A DNA stretch of 64,000 bases from NCBI RefSeq assembly GCF_036850765.1, contig NC_089491.1:93714740-93778739 (forward strand). The letters run 5' to 3'. The position numbers and the translations under genes are program-made. This DNA comes from Saccopteryx bilineata (Eukaryota > Chordata > Mammalia > Chiroptera > Emballonuridae). Shown here in pieces: positions 33,858 through 45,700 of the stretch (position 1 is its first letter; each line of letters begins with the position of its first letter). The notes beneath the pieces are model-generated. The model searched no databases, had not been told where the DNA came from, and was given only the letters and a program-made list of their open reading frames with translations.

Positions 33858-36800
33858 CCCACCTATGTATGAAATCATATAGTTCTTATTTTTTCTGATT
33901 ATTTTACTCAGTTTAATGTTATCAAGGTCCATCCATGTTATTGTAAATGATACGATGTAATCATTTCTTATGGCTGAGTAGTATTCCATAGTATATATGT
34001 ACCAAAGCTTTTTAATCCACTAGTCCACTGACAGACACTTGGGCTGTTTCCAAGTGACAATTGTGACAATGCTGCCATAAACATGGGGGTGCATTTCTTC
34101 TTTTGGAACCGTGCTCTGGTATTCTAAGGGTATAAACCTAAAAGTCGAATATCTGGGTCAAAAGGAAGTTTGATTTTTAATTCTTTGAGAAATCTCCATA
34201 CTGTTTTCCACAGTGGTTGTACCAGTCTGCATTTCCCACCAGCAGTGCAGGAGAGTTCCCTTTTCTCCACATCCTCACCAGCACTTATTCTGTGTTGTTT
34301 TGTTGATGAGTGCCATTCTGACTGGTGTGAAGTAATATCTCATTGTGGTTTTAATTCCCATTTCTCTAATGATTAGTGATGTTGAGCATATTTTTCATAT
34401 ACGTATTGGCCATCTGTATGTCCTGTTTGAAGAAGTGTCTATTCATTTCTTTTGCCCATTTTTGATTGGATTGAGTTTTACAAGTTCTTTATATATTTTG
34501 GTTATTATCCCCTTATCAGATGTATTGTTGAATATGTTCTCCCATTGTGTAGTTTTTCTTTTCATTCTATTCTGTCTTTAGCTTTGCCAAAGCTCTTAAG
34601 TTTGATATAGTCCTATTTGTTTATCCTGTCTTTTATTTCATTGCCCGTGGAGATAAATCGGCAAATATATTGCTATGAGAGATGTCGCAGAGCTTACTGC
34701 CTATGTTTTCTTCTAGAATGCTTATGGTTTCACAGCTTACATTTAACTCTTTTATCTATTTTAAGTTTATTTTTGTGAATGGTGTAAGTTGGTGGTCTAG
34801 TTTCATTTTTTTGAAGGTAGCTGTCCAATTTTCCCAACACCATTTGTTAAAGAGTCTGTCTTTACTACACTGTATGTGCTTCCCTCCTTTGTCAAATATC
34901 AGTTGTCCATAGAGCTGTAGGTTCATTTCTGGGTTCTCTGTTCTATTCCATTATGTATATGCCTGTTCTTATCCCAGTACCAGGCTGTTTTGAGTACAAT
35001 GTCCTTGTAGTAAAACTTGATATCGAGAAGTGTGATACCTCCTGCTTTATACTTCCATTTCAAGATTGCTGAGGTTATTCGTGTTATTTTTTGGTTCCAT
35101 ATAAATTTTTGGAATATGTGTTGTATATCTTTGATGTATGTCATTGGTATTTTAATTGGTATTGCATTGAATTTATAAATTGCTTTGGGTAATATAGACA
35201 TTTTAATGATGTTTATTCTTCCTAACCATGAGCACAGTATATGCTCCCACTTGTTTGTATCTTCCTTGATTTCTTTTATCTATGTTTTATAATTTTCTGA
35301 GTACAAGTCTTTAATCTCCTTGGTTAAATTTACTCCTAGGACTTTTTTTGTTGTTGTTGAATAGTGAAGGGGTTTGCTTCCTTAATTTCTCTTTCTGACA
35401 GTTTATTGTTGGTGCATAAAAATGCCTCTGATGTCTGAGTATTAATTTTATATCCTGCCACCTTGCTAAGTTCATTGATCAGGTCCAGTAGTCTTTTGAC
35501 AGAGACTTTAGGGTTTTCTATATGCAATATCATAGCATCTGCAAATAATGATAGTCTTACTTCTTTTTCAATTTGGATGCCTTTTATTTCTTTTTCTTGT
35601 CTGATTGCTCTGGCTAGAACTTCCAGAACTATGTTGAATAAGAGTGGTGAAAGGGGGCACCCTTGCCTTGTTCTTGATCTTAAGGGGTTGCTTTTAATTT
35701 TTTCCCATTGAGTATGATGTTGGCTGTGGGTTTGTCATAGATGGCCTTTATCATGGTGAGGTATGTTCTCTGTATTCCCACTTTGCTGATTGTTTTGATC
35801 ATGAATGGGTGCTGGATTTTATCAAATACTTTTTCTGCATCTATTGAAATTATCATGTGGTTTCTTCTTCTTTTTATTTATGTGTTGAATCACATTGATT
35901 GATTTGTGAATATTGTACCAGTGTTGCCTCCCCAGAATAAATCCTACTTGCTTATGGTGTATGATTTTTTTTATATATTGCTGGATTAGATTTGCTAATA
36001 TTTTGTTGAGGATTTTAACATCTAAATTCCTCAGGGATACTGGCCTATAATTTTCTTTTTTTGTGTTGTCTTTGCCTGGTTTTGAAATCAGGATTATGCT
36101 TGCCTCATAAAAGGTGCTTGGAAGTGTTCCTTCCTCTTGAATTTTTTAAAATAACTTGAGAAGAATAGAAGTTAGTTCTTTGAATATTTGGTAGAATTTA
36201 CTTGTGAAGCCATCAGGCCCAGGACTTTTCTTCGTTGGAAGTTTTTGATAACTGTTTCAATCTCATTTGGTGTAATCAGTCTGTTCAGGTTTTCTGATTC
36301 TTTCAGATTATTTTTCAAAGATTGTATGTTTCAAGGAATTTGTCCATTTCATCTAAGTTGTCTAGTTTTTTAGCATACAGATCTTCATAGTATTTTCTTA
36401 CAATATTTTGTATTTCTGTTGTATCAGTTATTTCTCTACTCTCACTTCTAATTTTATTTATTTGAGTCTTCTCTCTTTTTCTCTTTGTGAGTCTAGTTAA
36501 AGGTTCATTAATCTTGTTTACCTTTTCAAAGAACAAGCTTCTGGTTTCATTGATCCCTGTATTGTTTCTTTAGCCTCTATTCTTTAGTCATTTATTTTCT
36601 CTCTGATCTTTATTATTTCCTTCCTTCTACTATCAATATATCTGGGCTTTACTAGCTGTTCTTTTTTTAGTTCTTTTAGATGCAGGGTTACGTTGTTTAT
36701 TTGAGCTTTTTCTAGTTTCTTAAAGTGTGCCTGTAGTGCTATGAACTTCCTTCTCAGTACTGCTTTTGCTGTGTCCCATAAATTTTGAGTTATTGTATGC

Positions 36801-37638
36801 ACATTCTCATTTGATTCTAGAATTTTTTTATTTCTTCTTTGATCTCATTATTAATTCTTTTGTTAGTTAACAATCTGCTATTTAGTTTCCATGTGTTTAT
36901 AAATTTCTAAATTTTTCTGTTGTGATTGATATCTCATTTCATGCCATTGTGATCAGAGAAAATTCTTGATATAATTTCAATGTTCTTAAATTTGTTGAGA
37001 CCACTTTTGTGCCCTAACATATGGTCTATCCTAGAGAATATACCATGAACACTTGAAAACAATGTATATTCTGCTGTTATACGGTGAAAGGTCTGAAGAT
37101 ATCTATTAAATCCAGTTGATCTATTCTACTGTGTCCTTTAAGTCTGCTGTTTCCTTGTTAATTTTCTTTTTTGAGGATCTATCTAGTGATGTTAGTGGGG
37201 TATTGAAATCCCCTAGTATTATAGTTTTGCTGTTGATCTCGCCTTTTATATCCATCAAAATCTGCTTTATATATTTAGGTGCTCCTATATTAGGTGCATA
37301 GATATTTAAAATGGTTACCTCTTCAGGTTGGATTGCTACCTTTATCATTATGTAATGGCCTTCTTTATCTCTTACTATAGCCTTTGTTTTAAATTCCATT
37401 TTGTCTGATATAAGTATTGCTACCCCAGCTTTCTTTTCATTTCCATTTGCATGAAATATTTTTTTCCATCTTTCTACCTTCAGTCTATGTGAATCTTTTG
37501 TTTAAGATGTGTCCCTTGTAGACAGAATATGCACAGGTCTTGTTTTCTTATCCACACAGCTACCCTATGTCTTTTGATTGGATCATTTAATCCATTTACA
37601 TATAAGGTTATTATTGATATGTAGTTGTTTATTGCCAT
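33858..37638 (-). pseudogene. L1 ORF2, disrupted; catalytic Asp of reverse transcriptase changed
   Basis: The start ATGGCAATAAACAACTAC is at 37638. Endonuclease blocks remain: [24 protein letters not shown] (37399-37121 frame) and, near 36950, FSDHNG with both Asp and His present. Reverse transcriptase is split over several frames; its active site reads [13 protein letters not shown] (about 35536-35500), so the second Asp of FADD is Ala. The C-terminal part is readable at 35201-34923 ([18 protein letters not shown]) and near 34250. ORF2p from this copy would be both truncated and catalytically dead. Confidence 0.92.
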
Positions 37639-37769
37639 TTTATTTTTTTAAGCTGTATTCCTCTTTTGCTATATTCTTTTTCTCCTTTGATCTGTTTACA
37701 ACAGGCCCCTTAACATTTCCTGCAGCATTGGTTTGGTTGTAATGAATTCCTTGAGGTTTTTGTGTTTTG

Positions 37770-38510
37770 TTTTGTTTTTGTCTGGGAAGCTTTTTATTTC
37801 TCCTTCGATTTTAAATCATAGCCTTGCTGGATAAAGTAGTCTTGGTTGTAGGTTCCTTTTCTGCATTACTTTTAATATTTCTTGCCATTCCCTTCTGGCC
37901 TCAAGTGTTTCTGTTGAGAAGTTGGATGTCATCCTTATGGGGACTCCTTTGTAGGTGATAGCCTTTTTTTCTCTAGCAATTTTTATTATTTTCTCTTTAT
38001 CACTTAGGTTTGGTATTTTACTTATGATATGTCTTGGTGTAGATTTCTTTGGGTTTCTCATTAATGGAGTTCTCTGTGCTTCTTAAACTTATGAGAGTTT
38101 TTCCTGCATTAATTTAGGGAAATTTTAGCTATGATATGATTGATCAAAGTCTCTATCCCTTGTTCTTTCTCTTTTTCTTCAGGAACCCCTCTGATGTGGA
38201 TGTTATTTCTCTTCATGTTGTCAGAGAGCTCTCTAAGAGTTTCCTCACACTTTTTGAGTCTCTTTTCTTTTTTTCTGCTTTGCTTCCATGTTTTCTTTCA
38301 ACTTGTCCTCCAACTTGCTAATTCGATCCTCAGCTTCATTCATTCTGTTCTTAATTCCTTCCATTTTGGTCTTCATTTCTTATATTGTATTTGTAATCTT
38401 CAGCAGATTCTTTTTTAATATTTCTTTTTATACTTGCTATTTCTTTATTTAGTTGTTCATAATTACCATCCAATGTTGTCCTAAGATCCTTAAGCATCCT
38501 AACAATCATT
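37770..38510 (-). pseudogene. L1 ORF1, disrupted
   Basis: The C-terminal domain is readable at 38061-37816 (STPRHIISKIPNLSDKEKII, then RMTSNFSTETLEARREW). The RRM region near 38210-38120 is recognisable antisense of 'AGGAACCCCTCTGATGTGG' (the IRG/GVPEE part). Several shifts and stops separate the pieces, and the coiled-coil start is not clearly open. Confidence 0.85.
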
Positions 38511-39532
38511 ATTTTAAACTCTGGTTATTAAAGTTTGGTTATTTCCATATCACTCAGTTCATTTCCTGGAGGTTTCTCTAGTGGTTTTATTTGGATTGCA
38601 CTTCTCTGTCTTCTCATTATGTCTGTGTGTTTGGGTGTATTGTTTGTAGAGATGGTTGATTCTAGGCTTGGTGTTATCTGCCTCCAGTTTTTAGTTGTGT
38701 TATTTCTAGATCTTTTTGGGTTGGCATCAGCTGTTATTTCTAATCCACTGTCAGTTTGGCTTTTCTAGTAGAGCCACTTTGAAGTCTTGATTTTTTTGTT
38801 TTCTTCTCAGTTTTCTTAACAGGTAGTAGTCTTGTTTACTGACTTCTGCAGGGGGCATATTTGAAACTGTATCCAGGAATGAGGTGGGTGTAACCTGAGT
38901 CTCTGAAGGCCTGATCTGCCATTTACTCTCTCTGTGGGTGGGTTGTTTTCTCAGCTTCAGCAGGGGGAGGTATATCTCAGATATCCATGGAGACCTGAGT
39001 TACTGCCCCTCCTCCCCACTTCTTGTTTTCAGCTGTGTCTTGTTGCACTGATTGAAGCTGGAGAGATGTCTGGAGATGGGTCACCCAAAACTACTTTAGT
39101 CTTGTATTGTGTGGAAGGATCAACCCTGCCCTCAGCTATGGCTGCCTCCAGCACTGGATGAGTCAGCTTCTCAGGTCATCCCATGCATTCCTCTGCCCCT
39201 CGCCATCTGTCTCTCTCTCTCCCTTTTTCTTTTGGAAGACAAGCCAGCCCTTTCAACACACCTTGTTCCCAGGTCCCCAGGCAAGTGGCTGTGAGCAATA
39301 TTTTCTGCTCTTTTCCTTAGAGTGAGAGTCCTTCTGGGTTCTCAGGCTCACCCACCCCTCAGTTCCTGAAAGCAGGGGAGACCCACCACTCCTCGGCACT
39401 CCCTACCAGGCTCGGTGTGTCTTCTTCTTTGTTCCTTGGTTTTTGAGAGCTGTTCTTGTATTCCAGAGTTGGTTTTTCATGTTGATTGTTCCTAAATTAA
39501 CTTCTAATCTACTTTTGAAGTACTTTAATTCT

Positions 39533-40384
39533 AGGAGACCGGGAGCTGATCAGAAATCAAACACATCATTACACATTATTAATTGGTGTATCACTTTGAA
39601 GACTTTAATAATAATTTATAACATATTATAGGTTATGAGAGAAATTCATGTTAATTACAAAAATCATCAACAAAAATTAATATTAGAGTACATAAACAAT
39701 ATTACAATCCATTAGAAAAACCTATAAATATTGATGAAATCTTCTAAGAAAATCTGAAAATTTCCACCAACAAATATAGTTAATCTGGCAGTATTAGAAG
39801 GGAAAAAGTCAGCCTTATGAGAAGTATTTAGTCTTGAGAGTTACCAGAGACCCTCTGGCTGAGTGTAAAAACCACTGAAGTCAAATAGTTTCCAGCATTG
39901 TTCCAACCTTTGTATTAATAAATCAACTAAGCAATTTTGTGTGTGTGTGCTTTGGGTTTTTTTCTGTAAAATTAGATATTCAGATTATCTCTAAATGTGC
40001 TTCTAAATGTACACAATATATGATAGTGATAAAACTAGGAATGCAAATAGATATTTTACTAAAAAGTACCTACCCATAAGGAAAATTCATGTTTACCAAA
40101 GACAATACAGCCACTCTTTTAACTAGTATCTACATTAAACTTGCACATATTTCTAAGTGCTTATGAACTCTGTTGGTAGGATATGTTTATTTCTAACTAA
40201 CGTATTTCTACTATGTACTAGTCAATAATTTAATAATGATATTTAATGATGTTTTCTTTTCAAATTTCACTAAAGGAAAAAAGCTAAAGAAAAATTTGTT
40301 ATGAAGATTATTGGATTTTCAAGAATTTCTTTTGTCCCACTTTTGAATAGGCACCTGTCTTTATACCACTCCACCCTTTTAAAT
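39533..40384. other. Unassigned AT-rich DNA
   Basis: Nothing recognised between the L1 and the family C SINE, apart from a short GTGTGTGTG run near 39940. Confidence 0.4.
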
Positions 40385-40569
40385 TTTATTTTACTTATTC
40401 ATTTTTTAGAGAGGAGAGAGAAAGGGAGAGAGAGAGACAGAGAAGGGGGGAGGAGCTGGAAGCATCAACTCCCATATGTGCCTTGATCAGGCAAGCCCAG
40501 GGTTTCAAAATGGCGACCTCAGCATTTCCAGGTCGATGCTTTATCCACTGCGCCACCACAGGTCAGGCC
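40385..40569 (-). mobile_element. Family C short SINE, reverse orientation
   Basis: On the - strand it reads GGCCTGACCTGTGGTGGCGC, 'AGTGGATAAAGCATCGACC', 'AGGCACATATGGGAGTTGAT' and a CT-rich tail. It is better preserved than the copy at 6.3 kb. Confidence 0.92.
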
Positions 40570-40809
40570 TATTCTTCCCTTTTATTATATCATTTCCCAT
40601 GTTCAGGATCAATTACAATAAATTACAACCAAGCTAACCATTCACTTTTAATATTATCTTTTATTTGCCACTTCTACAAGGCCAGATATAAAATTGTTCT
40701 CTGAGGAAGGTGCATTGACACATCAGAGACTTCTGGCTCATGGCTTGCTTCACATTTTGTGCCGCTTGCAGTATGTTAGTTGTGCCTTGGGAAAATGTCT
40801 ATTTACCCA
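40570..40809. other. Unassigned spacer
   Basis: Short AT-rich stretch before the LTR element; nothing recognised. Confidence 0.4.
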
Positions 40810-40815
40810 TATGTT

Positions 40816-41136
40816 TGTGAGTGGAGTGCAAAGCACATTCCTAGCAGCTGCAGTTGATGCAATGCTGTGAGACTACTTCAGCTCCCAGGAGCCTCCTGGG
40901 CATACCCAGCAAGGAAGCTCGCCTGCTATAAGGAAGTGACTTAGTGCCAATCACCATGCTCTCTGACCTTCTCAGTCATTGGCTTTGAGGAACATGCTGT
41001 AACACCCTATAGGCTGAACCCATGTATATAAGTTAGTTTACTTCCTGAATAAAGTGGATCTGCATCACTGAACCTGGTCCCCGGAGTTGGGTCTTTGTGT
41101 CTTCATCATCCTCACCCCAGGCAGGACTTATCCACA
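40816..41136 (+). promoter_or_regulatory. 5' LTR
   Basis: Begins TGTGAGTGG and ends TTATCCACA. TATATAAG at about 41025-41032 is a TATA box and AATAAA at 41048-41053 is the polyadenylation signal, only about 25 bp downstream. The transcription start and R region would therefore be short and lie between the two or just after, as in type D-like betaretroviruses with compact LTRs. Confidence 0.93.
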
Positions 41137-41138
41137 AC

Positions 41139-41156
41139 TGGCACCCAACGTCAGGC
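41139..41156 (+). other. Primer binding site, tRNA-Lys(1,2)-like
   Basis: TGGCACCCAACGTCAGGC lies 2 bp after the LTR end. It matches the 3' end complement of tRNA-Lys1,2 at about 15 of 18 positions, the primer used by Mason-Pfizer-type betaretroviruses. The mismatches are what ageing would produce. Confidence 0.85.
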
Positions 41157-41159
41157 AGG

Positions 41160-41460
41160 GACCTGACCAGCATTCAAGGGAAGGGTGAGTGACCCTCTGC
41201 AATAGGAAACCTTCTCCCCCACTCTGGAGCCCCCCCAGGCATGAGCCCTGCACGCCCCATTGCAGAGTAGGTGAGTTGAGTTTGTGCAAAGGATCTCTGT
41301 ACTTATTGGGAGATTCTTTCTGGTCTTAATCCCTGGATTGAGAATGAAACCCTCTGGGACCCAGATACTTGGGCCCGAGCTCTCAGATGCCTTCGTTTGG
41401 CTGAGGTAATGAGGGATGGGCCTTCCCTCTCAGCCTCATTCCTGCCTTACTAGTGATACA
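41160..41460 (+). pseudogene. Provirus leader and gag matrix remnant
   Basis: After a short leader, the frame around 41310-41440 reads NPWIENETLWDPDTWARAL. This resembles the 'PWF..EGTLD...W' part of betaretroviral matrix proteins. No start codon with a myristoylation Gly could be fixed, and the frame closes at two stops near 41450. Matrix would direct Gag to membranes; this copy cannot. Confidence 0.5.
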
Positions 41461-42900
41461 TGCCTGCTTGACCAGTGCTCCTGCTGGGGACCCTCTGCCA
41501 GTGCCAAAGATATTGCAGGCTGCCTCTCTCTCTGAGGAGCCCCTAACTCCCTATTTGCCCCATTCCACTAAGGAGGAAAGTAGTTTAGCCTTCAAGTTTG
41601 ACAAAATCACGGCTGAGTGTACAGAAATGAAACCAACCAAATTGCTAACCGTGCCATCAGCTCTGCCACTGGAAAAAGTAGAAGTCGCTACTTCCGCATT
41701 CCCTGCCAGAGCTCAATGCCCCACCCCAGCCTCTCAGATGCTATTTTCTACCCCAGCTTTAACTCCAAAATGTGTTCCTGCTGCAGACCCATGGGCCAGC
41801 CTAGACGCCCCCATGTGTCTTTTTTCTGTCTGCCTGTCTTGTCTATTTTTCTGTATCTCTCACTCTCTTTCTCTCCCACACCCCTCTGTCTGAAATGACG
41901 CTGGAAGGTCTCAGCCATGGCACAGTGACGGGGATCACAACTGCTTCTAATGCAAGGGAGAGGTTATGCTTGTGTTTTTCAGCCAATTTGGATCCCAGGA
42001 ACCCCCCAACCTGCTTGACATGGTTTCTTGAGCACCCACTAAATGGTTCAGTCTTCACTCATCCAAAGCCACAGCCCTAGCCTTCTCCACACTGACTATA
42101 CCTGAGGGGAGGAGGTGCTCAGTCTTCCAGAAGACCTCACAGCCGGCGTGCATGCCCCACCACCTGGGGGGATGTGGAGGCTTTGGTGGGGCAGGCCCAG
42201 AGAATTGCCCCTGATGGGCCCCCAGGCCCTGGTGCTCTGTTCTTGCTTGTGTGTGCTATAGTGACCACTGACTCTGAGACACAGGGGCAGCAGCCCAGGG
42301 CTCGAGCCCAGCAGTGCGAGCTGTTTTTTTTCAGTTCATCTTTGGAGGATGAGGAGAATTGGGCCGGAGTTGCGATTCGCAGACTCCAGAAGGTAAACGG
42401 TGGCAGCTGCAGTGGGAGAATGAATGGAAGCCAGACTTGCATTACTGAGTAGCTGCTGGAATAGCAGGGAGTGCCTGCTAAGCTACTGGTGGGTTTGCTG
42501 ACATTTTGGGACATAAAGGTGAATGCCATCATGCTCTCCAGAGCAGAGATGGAAATGCTGACTGCCATTGCCATGTGCTCCTCTTTGGGACAGTGTAAGA
42601 CCTGCCAAGACAGCAGGGATGAGGGAAGTGGCTGATGTTCCATGTGCGTGGACTGATTTCCTGGACTATGACCAAAGTGAGCATTGGCTCCTTTGTTGGA
42701 CAGATTTTGGACAATGTGAAATACCCTGATGGGGATGGGGTTGGCTTAGCTGGAGGTCCTTTCTCTGCCCCGGGAAGCTTTTCCCATGGCTAGAAAGAAG
42801 GCAGAGGACATTTTGCACTTTTGACAAAGTGCTCAGAGACTGGTGAAATGTGCCTTTGTAATTGTTAAAATTGTATGATTTGTCATGTTGTTGTAATTTG
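41453..42900 (+). other. Provirus interior without recognisable retroviral domain
   Basis: A 146-codon frame at 41453-41893 is rich in Pro, Ala and Thr and could be a decayed gag linker (p10/p12-like), but has no motif to prove it. 41815-41890 is a CTGTCTGCCTGTCTTG-type pyrimidine tract. 42100-42900 is GC-richer and contains cysteine-bearing readings such as CSSLGQCKTCQ that I could not place. The deletion that removed pol must lie within this interval. Confidence 0.4.
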
Positions 42901-43320
42901 TGTAATGTGCCCTGCAACCATATGTAGTATGCAGCTTGCGGCAAGCCATCTGTCTTGTGTTTGGACACTGGGACCTTTGTGGGAAGGGGGTGTGCATGAA
43001 CCTACATTCATTTTTTTACAATCAAAATGGAACTGTGTTTAATGGCACCTAGAAGGTCTCTATAACACAATGGGAGGGAAATGACATCCCGACCTCTAGG
43101 AGGAATCTCCTGTTTAAGACCCTTGTTCTATTTCCTAACTAGTCAAACATTACAGAAATTTACCTCATTGTTTAATCCAGCTAATCTATTGGCATAATAG
43201 GCATTATAGTTGTTTTAATTCTACTAGGGTTCAGTTGCATAATGTGTAGTATTCTGAAGCTACAACAACAGCAAGCTGTTATTCATCAAGTCCAATTGGC
43301 CTTAATTAAAAGAGAAGGGG
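42900..43320 (+). pseudogene. Provirus env 3' end (transmembrane subunit tail)
   Basis: Env normally binds the receptor and fuses membranes; only its end is left. Near 42925-42975 a cysteine-bearing reading (AACGKPSVLCLD) looks like late surface/early transmembrane text. The last part (43190-43320) reads SIGIIGIIVVLILLGF, a membrane anchor, and then a short charged cytoplasmic tail that runs into the polypurine tract. Stops upstream of the anchor (near 43060 and 43180) break it, so no envelope protein is made. Confidence 0.7.
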
Positions 43321-43324
43321 GAGA
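43308..43324 (+). other. Polypurine tract
   Basis: AAAAGAGAAGGGGGAGA directly before the 3' LTR start TGTGGG. This is the plus-strand DNA primer of retroviruses. Confidence 0.92.
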
Positions 43325-43646
43325 TGTGGGTGAAGCACAAAGTGCATTCCTAGCAGCTGTGGCTGATGAAATGCTGTGAGAATACTCCAGCTCCCAGAAG
43401 CCTCCTGGGCATACCCAGGAAGGAAGCTCACCTGCTATAAAAAAAGTGACTTAGCACCAACCATGCAGCTCCCTGATCTTCTCAGGCATTGGCTTTGAGA
43501 AACACACTGTAACACCCTATAGGCTGAACCCATGTATATAAGCTAGTTTACTTCCTGAATAAAGTGGATCTGCGTCACTGTGCCTGGTCCCCAGAGTCAG
43601 GTCTTTGCATCTTCGTCATCCTTACCCCCGGCAGGACTTGTCCACA
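43325..43646 (+). promoter_or_regulatory. 3' LTR
   Basis: TGTGGGTGAAG to TTGTCCACA. It keeps the TATATAAG and AATAAA signals of the 5' LTR. Differences from the 5' copy cluster at CpG-like sites and around 'ACCATGCAGCTCCC'. Confidence 0.93.
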
Positions 43647-43652
43647 TATGTT

Positions 43653-44604
43653 CAGTTGAATTTCTGGGATTCTTGCAAGTGAGGTGATGCTTGTTATGTG
43701 TTATAAGCATATGGAGGTATACTTAATGCAGTGTTGTCATTTATAAAAGAAGAAACAAAATGCAACTTTAAAAAAAATAAGTAAATATGTTTATCAAAAT
43801 TTGTTGATATGGTTAAATTCTACTAATTTTAGACATTTCTTTTCAGAAATTATAATCATTTCCAAATATTTATTTAAAACATTCTACACTTAATAATGTG
43901 TAGTGTTGTGCCATAAAGTAGCCTAAAAGAAATACTAATAAATAAATAAAACAGTTAAATGTGTGCTCTAGGAAATCAGCTACACAACTCTATACATGAT
44001 GAGGCAGTGGATTCAGAACCATGGAAAAGGGTAACAGTCCAGGCATTTAATCAAATGTGGAATATACTGTTAAACCAAAAAACATTTTTTTAGTTATTAA
44101 AATGCCTTACTTTTTTAACTAAAAATAACCTAATAAGTCATTTCAGTTAAAATCCCTACAATAATTTAAAGATATTTTGTGTTTGTTTCTGCATGTGTTT
44201 TTTTATTTACTTCTAAATAAAAACTTTATTTGTGTTTTTGTTTTGTTTTGTTTTGTTTTTATCTTTGTTGGATCTTTTGGAGCTACTTTATTTTTCTTCT
44301 AAAGTGGTATAATGCCAAATAGCTGGGCTACTTACTGATTTCAAGTTCAAGAATAGATTGAGATCATTTAGGCTTCAAGACCTCTATTTATCCACTTTGC
44401 CAGATACAAATGCATGGTTCATGCACCAGAGCTCCAACTCTTCTGAAAAAACTTTAGAAGGAAGCAGCTACTTTAATGTTCAATTAGTCTTTTGCCACAA
44501 TACCCAGTTCAGACAACTGACTTGGAAACCAGGGTCACTAAGAACTTTTACCAGAGTTTTCTCTGACTTTTTCCAGCACAAGCACAGTTCTTAACAAGAG
44601 TTTT
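43653..44604. other. Unassigned AT-rich DNA
   Basis: Nothing recognised except a (GTTTT)n run at about 44235-44262. The 78-codon frame at 44358-44594 has no motif. Confidence 0.4.
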
Positions 44605-45110
44605 AAGAATACATAATTGGAAAAGAATAGTCTCTTCAACAAATGGTGTTGGGAAACCTAGATATCCACACATAAAAACGAATAAAATTGTACCCCTATA
44701 TTATACCATACACAAAAATTAACTCAAAATTAATTAAAGATTGATACACAAAACTTAAAGGAGAAAATATAAGAACAAAGCTTATTGACATTTATTTTAG
44801 CAATTTTTGGATATGACACCAAAAGCACAGATAACAAAAACAGACAAGTGACACTACATCAAAACTTTTGCCCAGCAAATGAAACCAAGAGTAAAAAGGC
44901 AAGCATAAGAAAAGGAGAAATTATTTGCAATCCATTACCTGATATAAAGTTAATATCTAAAATATATAAGAAACTCTTAACTCAATAAAAAACAATCTGA
45001 TCAATATATAAAAAGATGCTCAGTATTAATTTTCAAGAAAATGAAAATCAAAACCACCACAATAAGATATCACCTCACACCTGTTAGGATGGCCACTGTA
45101 AGGGAAAAAA

Positions 45111-45112
<2 letters not shown>

Positions 45113-45156
<44 letters not shown>

Positions 45157-45160
45157 CGTG
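45113..45160 (+). repeat. (TG)n(CG)n microsatellite
   Basis: About 18 TG units followed by CG units, inside the old L1 where its consensus has unique text. Confidence 0.95.
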
Positions 45161-45242
45161 TTGGAGAGGATGTGGAGATATTGGGACCCTTTATACTGTT
45201 CATGCAAATGTAAAATGATGTGGTTAATATATGTAGGTTTCT

Positions 45243-45700
45243 AGCCAAAAAGCCCTTCAATAGAGGATTGGATAAAGAAGATGTGGTACATATATACTAT
45301 GGAATACTACTCAACCATAAGAAATGATGACATAGGATCATTTACGACAACGTGTATGGACCTTGATAACATTATGAGTGAAACAAGTAAATCACAAAAA
45401 ACTAAAAACTGTATGATTCCATACATAGGTGGGACACAAAATTGAGACTCATGGACATAGGTAAGAGTGCAGTGGTTACTAGAGGGCGGGGAATGGAGGA
45501 GAGGGAGGATGGGGTGGTAGGGGAGGGGCATTAAGAAAACTAAATGAAAGGTGATGGAGGAAGATTTGACTTTGGGTGATGGGTATACAACATAATCAAA
45601 TGTCAAAATGATCTGGAGATATTCTCTCTAAATCTATGTGCTCTGGTTGACCAATATCATCCCGTTAAAATTAACTATCTAAATAAAACTATAAAAAAAC
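45243..45700 (+). mobile_element. Young L1 3' tail inserted in the old L1
   Basis: A 458-bp 5'-truncated copy from 'AGCCAAAAAGCCCTTCAATA' through 'GAATACTACTCAACCATAAG' and the G-rich 3' UTR to a poly-A. The duplication ATATGTAGGTTTCT is perfect at 45229-45242 and 45701-45714. Confidence 0.95.

Larger units (their letters stand above)
33599..39516 (-). mobile_element. Near full-length L1 with clear target-site duplication
   Basis: Reads on the - strand from a 5' UTR (39516-about 38520) through ORF1 (about 38510-37770) and ORF2 (37638-33858) to a 3' UTR ending GGTGTCA...CCCATTAATATT and poly-A (poly-T at 33599-33612). The duplication is GAACTACTTTAATTCT (33583-33598) versus GAAGTACTTTAATTCT (39517-39532), 15 of 16. 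Its 5' end corresponds to about position 20720 of the + strand copy, so it lacks roughly the first 60 bp, including the YY1-like site. The 5' UTR is shorter and diverged from that copy. Confidence 0.95.
40816..43646 (+). mobile_element. LTR-flanked betaretrovirus-like provirus lacking pol
   Basis: Two LTRs of 321-322 bp (40816-41136 and 43325-43646) flank 2.19 kb. The 6-bp target duplication TATGTT is perfect (40810-40815 and 43647-43652), the size usual for class II/betaretroviruses. A Lys-tRNA primer site follows the 5' LTR and a polypurine tract precedes the 3' LTR. Inside, only a matrix-like gag start and the end of env are recognisable; the span is far too short for gag-pro-pol-env, and no protease, reverse transcriptase or integrase motif is visible. 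By eye the LTRs differ at roughly 40 of 320 positions, mostly transitions, which means an old insertion. Confidence 0.95.

Noticed and set aside
33599..39516. Host multi-exon gene on the - strand
   Set aside because: All recognisable pieces are L1 ORF1/ORF2 in the correct order, between target-site duplications.
42137..42643. 168-codon - strand frame in the provirus interior
   Set aside because: Antisense to the element, no motif, and overlaps a + strand frame.
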